Below, one piece after another: positions 60,013-64,000 of a stretch of DNA of 64,000 nt. This DNA comes from JAXLXE01 sp046328115 (lineage in GTDB: Bacteria > Chloroflexota > UBA6077 > JACCZL01), in NCBI GenBank assembly GCA_046328115.1, contig JAXLXE010000003.1, positions 310,001 to 374,000 of the forward strand, read 5' to 3'. A program made the translations under genes and the position numbers. The notes below the pieces were generated by a model that saw nothing but the letters and a program-made list of their open reading frames with translations, did not search any database and was not told where the DNA came from. Every line of letters begins with the position of its first letter. Positions within the stretch are counted from its first letter, which is position 1.

Positions 60013-61782
60013 ATGTCGATAGCTCGAGAGCACGTAGTCGCCGCCGCGCGCGGCGACCAGCCGATGGACCTGGTGGTTCGCGGCGCGAACCTCGTCAACG
60101 TCCACACGGCCGAGATCTACCAGGCGGACATCGGCATCAAAGGCAGCCACTTCGCGGCAATAGCCCGCTACGAGAACGCGAAGCCAGAGTTTCAGCTCCA
60201 GGGCTTCCGCGAGGTGGACGCCGCCGGCCGCTACGCGATGGCCGGCTTCGTGGACTCCCACGTGCACATCGAGAGCATGATGGTGCCGCCGGACATGTTT
60301 GCGCGAGCCGTACTCAAGAACGGCACGACCACGGCCGCGATCGACCCGCACGAGATCGCGAACGTGCTGGGCGTAGACGGCGTGCGCTACATGGTGGAGG
60401 CCAGCAAGGGCCTGCCAGTCCGGATCCTGACCACCATCCCGTCCTGCGTTCCCCCGGTGCCTGGTCTGGAGACGTCCGGCGCGGAGTTCCACCCACCCCA
60501 CATCGACGAGATGCTGGGCTGGGACGGCGTGGTGGGCATCGCCGAGATCATGGACTACCCGGGCGTGATCAACCACCACGCTCGGATGGCCGGCATCGTC
60601 CAGGTGGGCCTGGACCGCGGCGTGGTGAACGAGGGCCACGCCCCCCGCGTGAGCGGCCGCTGGCTGCAGGCGTACCTGGCGGCCGGCGTCAACTCCGACC
60701 ACGAGAGCCGATTCTGGGAGGAGATCCTGGAGAAGCTGCGGGCCGGGATGATCATCCACATCCGCGACTCCAGCTTTGGCCACTACGTGGGCGAGGCCGC
60801 CAAGGCCTGGGAACAGGTGCCGCACGCCGTGGGCTTCACCATGTGCACGGACGACATTGAGCCGGACGACGTGCTCAAGCGCGGCCACATGAACCGCGTG
60901 GTGCGCCTGGCGATCGAGGCCGGCATCCCCGCTCCGCTGGCCGTCCGCTACGCCACCCTGAACGGCGCGCAGCGGTACCGCAAGCTCGACCTGGGCGCGG
61001 TGGCTCCCGGCTTCCTGGCCGACCTGGTGCTGGTGGACTCGTTGGAGTCCATGCACGTCACCGACGTGTACGTGGAGGGCCGGCACCTGGTGGCGGAGGG
61101 CGAGCTCCTGATCGAGATCAAGAGCAACGTCGCGCCGCCGCTCCAGAACACCATGAAGCTGCCGAGCCTCACCGCCGACGACTTCCGCATCAAGGCCCCC
61201 GTCGAGAGCGGTGAGGTGGACATCACCACCATTGAGTTCGGCGAGCGCGGTATGACCGTCAAGGGAAGCCTGCGGGTGCCAGTAAGCGGCGGCGTCGTGA
61301 CCTCGCTGCCGCCCGACTACTGCTTTATCTCGGTGACCGGCCGCCACGGACAGGGTGACAAGCCGTTCGTGGGAGTGCTCAAGGGACTGGGAATCCACAC
61401 CGGCGCGCACGGCACCACCGTCGCGCATGACTCACACAACCTGGTCATCGCCGGCCGCAACGCGGAAGACATGCTGCTGGTGGCCACCGAGCTCGCCGCC
61501 TCCGGTGGCGGGCACTGCCTGGTGAACAACGGCAAAGTCATCGCCAAGATCGCCCTGCCGCTAGCCGGCCTGATGACGCCGCACCCGGTCGAGGAAGTCT
61601 CGCCGCTCGTCGAGCACTACAACGCAAGCGCCGCCAGCCAGGGCGTGATCGCCGGCACGCGCTCACCCATGCTCTCGCTCGCCGGCATCGCGCTCCCCGT
61701 GATACCAGAGGTGAAGATCACCAACCTGGGCCTGGTCCACGTGACCAGCCAGGAGTTCATCCCCCTGTTCGGCGCGGCGTGA
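60013..61782 (+). CDS. ade: Adenine deaminase
   Basis: Amidohydrolase of 589 residues converting adenine to hypoxanthine and ammonia. The metal motif is MAGFVDSHVHIESMMVPP near 78; the family landmarks GTTTAAIDPHEIANVLG, GIAEIMDYPGVI, LAAGVNSDHES and FTMCTDDIEPDDV follow, and the C-terminal half has the AdeC-specific VAHDSHNLVIAGRNAEDM and GGGHCLVNNGKVIAKIALPLAGLMT. It lies nine bases after the T component behind GGAGG, tying base uptake to deamination. A strong terminator follows. Confidence 0.96.
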   Translation: MSIAREHVVAAARGDQPMDLVVRGANLVNVHTAEIYQADIGIKGSHFAAIARYENAKPEFQLQGFREVDAAGRYAMAGFVDSHVHIESMMVPPDMFARAVLKNGTTTAAIDPHEIANVLGVDGVRYMVEASKGLPVRILTTIPSCVPPVPGLETSGAEFHPPHIDEMLGWDGVVGIAEIMDYPGVINHHARMAGIVQVGLDRGVVNEGHAPRVSGRWLQAYLAAGVNSDHESRFWEEILEKLRAGMIIHIRDSSFGHYVGEAAKAWEQVPHAVGFTMCTDDIEPDDVLKRGHMNRVVRLAIEAGIPAPLAVRYATLNGAQRYRKLDLGAVAPGFLADLVLVDSLESMHVTDVYVEGRHLVAEGELLIEIKSNVAPPLQNTMKLPSLTADDFRIKAPVESGEVDITTIEFGERGMTVKGSLRVPVSGGVVTSLPPDYCFISVTGRHGQGDKPFVGVLKGLGIHTGAHGTTVAHDSHNLVIAGRNAEDMLLVATELAASGGGHCLVNNGKVIAKIALPLAGLMTPHPVEEVSPLVEHYNASAASQGVIAGTRSPMLSLAGIALPVIPEVKITNLGLVHVTSQEFIPLFGAA

Positions 61783-61786
61783 ATAC

Positions 61787-61816
61787 GAGGCTCGGCCGGT
61801 CAGCCGGCCGAGCCTC
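61787..61816 (+). terminator. Terminator after the adenine deaminase gene
   Basis: Perfect 13-bp stem GAGGCTCGGCCGG / CCGGCCGAGCCTC, loop TCAG, four bases after the stop and followed by GGCCTTTC. It ends the ECF-ade transcript and separates it from the permease gene. Confidence 0.85.
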
Positions 61817-61953
61817 GGCCTTTCGATCCTTGACCCCGCTCGGGGCCTGAGCCGCGCGCCGCGCTCGAATCCAATCTACCGGGTGGGCTACATTGTCGCC
61901 GCCCGGCGTCGGCGATGGTGGCGGCACGACTCTTGAGGGCGTAGGGGTGGCAG

Positions 61954-63378
61954 ATGGCGACGGCAGCGCGCATGGGGTCTGATTCGTTCCTGGAACGGTG
62001 GTTCCACCTGTCCACTCGGGGTACCGATGTGGGCACCGAGGTGCGGGCGGGGCTCACCACGTTCATGGTGATGGCCTACATCATCGTAGTCAACGCCGTG
62101 GTGATCACCACGGGCGCAAAGGTCGCGAACGTTGACGTGTCGTTCCCCGCCGTGGTCACCAGCACCTGCCTGGTAGCGGCCATCATGTGCGTGGCCATGG
62201 GCATGGCGGCCAATGTGCCATTCGCCATGGCTCCCGGCATGGGGATCAACGCGGTCGTCGCCTTCCAGCTCATGGTGGGCATGAAGTACAGCTTCGCCGA
62301 GGCCATGGGTGTGATCCTGCTGGAGGGAATGATCATTACCGTCCTGGTGCTGACCGGCCTCCGCCAGCAGGTGCTGCGCGCGCTGCCGGTCTCCCTCAAG
62401 ATGGCGATCGGCGCGGGCATCGGCCTGTTCCTGTTCGCAATCGGCGCGTACGAGGCGGGCTTCTTCGAGGTGCCGCTTGGGCCGACGCAGGGCGGCACGG
62501 TGGCGCCGCCCACGGCCGGCGCCCTGGGCGACTTCCGCAAGCCGCATGTGCTCTACGCGGTCGCCGGGCTGGTCATCACCGTGGTCCTCATGCAAGCGCG
62601 GATGAAGGGCGCCATCCTGGGCGGCATTCTGATCACGACCTTCATCGGTCTGCTGCTCCAGCCGTCCTTCGGCGGGGCGCTCTCAACGATCCCGGGCAAG
62701 CTCGCCGCGCCATCGCCCATCATCAGCCCTCCGGATCTCCAGTACCTGGGCATCGGCCTCGGCGGCCTGTCCTTCCTGGGCAAGGGCGGCGGCGGGCTGA
62801 TCCTGGCCGGGCTGCTGGCCACCCTCTCGCTGATGCTGAGCGACTTCTTCGACACCGCGGGTACGTTCACCGCCGTAGGCACGGAGGCTGGGCTCACCGA
62901 CGCAAATGGCAACCTACGCGAGAACGAGGATCGAGCCTACCTGGTGGACTCAGTCGGCGCCGCCGTGGGCGGGCTGCTCGGCTCCTCTAGCGCTACCACC
63001 TACATCGAGAGCGGCGCCGGCGTGGCCGAAGGCGGCCGGACGGGCCTCACCGCGGTGGTGGTTGGCGTCCCATTCTTCCTCGCGATGTGGCTGGGCAATG
63101 TGTTCGCGGTCATCCCGCCGGAGGCCACGGCCGGCGCGCTGATGGTGGTGGGCCTGCTGATGCTGGCCGCCGTCGGGCGCGACATCCCCTGGAACGACTT
63201 CTCGCAGGGCCTCCCCGCCGTATTCACGCTCATGATGATGCCGCTGACCTGGAGCATCACCAACGGCATCGGCGCGGGCGTGATCCTCTACTGCCTCCTC
63301 AACACCCGTCGCGTCAGCCCAATCCTGTGGGTTGTGGCCGCGGCGTTCGTCCTCTACTTCGCTATCGGGATGAAGTAG
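61954..63378 (+). CDS. NCS2 family purine permease
   Basis: Nucleobase transporter of 474 residues of the AzgA-like NCS2 branch, with about 12 to 14 helices. Landmarks: RAGLTTFMVMAYIIVVNAVVI near the start, NVPFAMAPGMGINAVVAFQL, ALPVSLKMAIGAGIGLFLF, DFFDTAGTFTAVGTEAGL and SSATTYIESGAGVAEGGRTGL (substrate-site motif). Likely imports adenine, guanine or hypoxanthine by proton symport, complementing adenine deaminase encoded upstream. Its last 17 bases overlap the convergent glycosylase gene. Confidence 0.94.
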   Translation: MATAARMGSDSFLERWFHLSTRGTDVGTEVRAGLTTFMVMAYIIVVNAVVITTGAKVANVDVSFPAVVTSTCLVAAIMCVAMGMAANVPFAMAPGMGINAVVAFQLMVGMKYSFAEAMGVILLEGMIITVLVLTGLRQQVLRALPVSLKMAIGAGIGLFLFAIGAYEAGFFEVPLGPTQGGTVAPPTAGALGDFRKPHVLYAVAGLVITVVLMQARMKGAILGGILITTFIGLLLQPSFGGALSTIPGKLAAPSPIISPPDLQYLGIGLGGLSFLGKGGGGLILAGLLATLSLMLSDFFDTAGTFTAVGTEAGLTDANGNLRENEDRAYLVDSVGAAVGGLLGSSSATTYIESGAGVAEGGRTGLTAVVVGVPFFLAMWLGNVFAVIPPEATAGALMVVGLLMLAAVGRDIPWNDFSQGLPAVFTLMMMPLTWSITNGIGAGVILYCLLNTRRVSPILWVVAAAFVLYFAIGMK

Positions 63379-63979
63379 CGCCATCGCCGCCTCGGATCAA
63401 CCGGCCGAGGCGGCGATAGTCTTCCAGGTGCGCCCCTCGACCGCGACGCGCAACGCTGCGCGGCCCGGGGTGGTACATCGGTACGAGCCATCGCCCCCTC
63501 CAGGGATGAGCGGTGGCAACGTGGGTCGCCAGGCTTAGACCATGGCCGCCGATTCTCCCAAGCGTGGCGAGCGCGACCGCGCCCAGGGCCACCACCCAGA
63601 GCGGATCGATGATCTGCACCGTGGCCACCAGCTTCTCGCGACAGTTCTGAAGCTCGAGCGCCGCGGGGCGAACGTTGCGCCCGGCGGCATCGCGCGGATT
63701 GCAGAGCACCGCGTTCGTGATGAATACCGCGTCGCGATTGAGCTCCGCGGCTGCGAGGAGCTCCTCGAAGTTGCGCCCTGTCGCGTCGCCCTGGAGAGGG
63801 ACCCCGGTCCGATCGGCACCCAGGCGACCGGGAGCCTCCGCGACGAACAGGATTCGCGCATCAAGCGGGCCGTTGCCGGGACCCAGGGCCCTGGTGCGCC
63901 CATCCATGCGGTCACACGAGCGGCACGCCTGCGCCCGCCGAACGAGCGACGCAAACGCTTCCGAGCGGCAGTCTGCCAC
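63362..63979 (-). CDS. Uracil-DNA glycosylase, 4Fe-4S (family 4-like)
   Basis: Uracil-excising DNA glycosylase of 205 residues. Four Cys in family-4 spacing (CRSC near 19, then in ITNAVLCNPRD and LELQNCREKL) should bind a 4Fe-4S cluster. Motif A is ILFVAEAPGRLGAD with GVPLQGDATGRNFEELL, motif B is VPMYHPGPRS. It removes uracil from DNA in base-excision repair. Start GTG 63979 is proposed, but the frame stays open to the window edge so the N-terminus may be longer. Its 3-prime end overlaps the permease gene and contains that gene's terminator hairpin. Confidence 0.88.
   Translation of the reverse strand: MADCRSEAFASLVRRAQACRSCDRMDGRTRALGPGNGPLDARILFVAEAPGRLGADRTGVPLQGDATGRNFEELLAAAELNRDAVFITNAVLCNPRDAAGRNVRPAALELQNCREKLVATVQIIDPLWVVALGAVALATLGRIGGHGLSLATHVATAHPWRGRWLVPMYHPGPRSVARRGRGAHLEDYRRLGRLIRGGDGATSSR
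63383..63417. terminator. Terminator after the NCS2 permease gene
   Basis: A 13-bp perfect stem ATCGCCGCCTCGG / CCGAGGCGGCGAT with a nine-base loop starts five bases after the permease stop. It lies inside the last codons of the convergent glycosylase gene. Confidence 0.75.
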
Positions 63980-64000
63980 GTGCTCTGCTACATCCGGAAC

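Noticed and set aside
59863..61428. A 521-codon frame on the minus strand
   Set aside because: Antisense shadow of the T-component and adenine deaminase genes; His/Val-rich composition typical of the reverse frame.
61868..61885. tRNA T-arm-like sequence (CTCGAATCC)
   Set aside because: No acceptor stem, anticodon arm or D-arm could be placed around it; no tRNA gene was found in the window.

Overview
The window looks like chromosomal DNA of a high-GC, free-living bacterium. The gene mix (two LLM-family flavin oxidoreductases, PIG-L deacetylase, many orphan molybdopterin and MBL enzymes, DUF2079 and golvesin-like proteins, leaderless-type promoters) best fits Chloroflexota (Thermomicrobia-like) or possibly Actinobacteriota. 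This is inference; there is no rRNA or tRNA to settle it.

Layout. 0-4.9 kb: a CRISPR locus with a stand-alone group II intron-like reverse transcriptase, Cas1, Cas2, a leader, an array of 17 repeats and 16 spacers, and Cas6. No interference effector is visible; it could lie upstream of base 1. 5-10.6 kb: MBL hydrolase, Tat-exported peptidoglycan amidase, DUF433 antitoxin-like gene, MFS exporter and an interrupted hypothetical gene. 10.6-18 kb: a plus-strand run of CopD-like membrane protein, peroxiredoxin Q, LLM enzyme, orphan xanthine-dehydrogenase-type subunit, Amidase_3 and MBL protein. 18-23.7 kb: PIG-L, second LLM enzyme and a 1,180-residue secreted beta-propeller protein. 23.6-25.7 kb: a lower-GC pair, HD phosphohydrolase (YwfO-like) and YwgA-like protein. 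25.7-28 kb: CYTH-like protein, emfourin inhibitor and its protealysin-like M4 protease. 28.2-36.8 kb: signalling genes (three response regulators, one three-PAS histidine kinase) and small proteins.

36.8-40.3 kb: a lower-GC restriction-modification island (type II endonuclease, C5 cytosine methylase, Vsr nickase) bracketed by 33-base imperfect direct repeats. 40.4-42.1 kb: secreted hypothetical and a five-blade tachylectin-like lectin. 42.4-48.5 kb: minus-strand operon of radical SAM enzyme, DUF2079 protein and sugar ABC importer without its ATPase. 48.7-55.4 kb: sulfite-oxidase-like enzyme, trans-aconitate methyltransferase-like enzyme, cyclase, two overlapping aminotransferase-fold genes (one without its catalytic lysine), fluoroacetate-dehalogenase-like hydrolase and a second peroxiredoxin Q. 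55.6-63.4 kb: hydroxyacid dehydrogenase, a YkoEDC-type ECF transporter, adenine deaminase and an NCS2 purine permease, read together as a base-uptake and salvage cluster. The window ends in a 4Fe-4S-type uracil-DNA glycosylase.

The points most worth following are the RT-Cas1 locus, whose spacers mostly read as protein on the strand opposite the crRNA and whose RT has lost the usual Q of the PQG motif; the pseudo-aminotransferase pair; two perfect TGTGA-N6-TCACA palindromes upstream of the protease and lectin genes; the direct repeats around the RM island; a 37-residue acidic ORF with its own terminator; and the structured-looking leader of the ECF operon.
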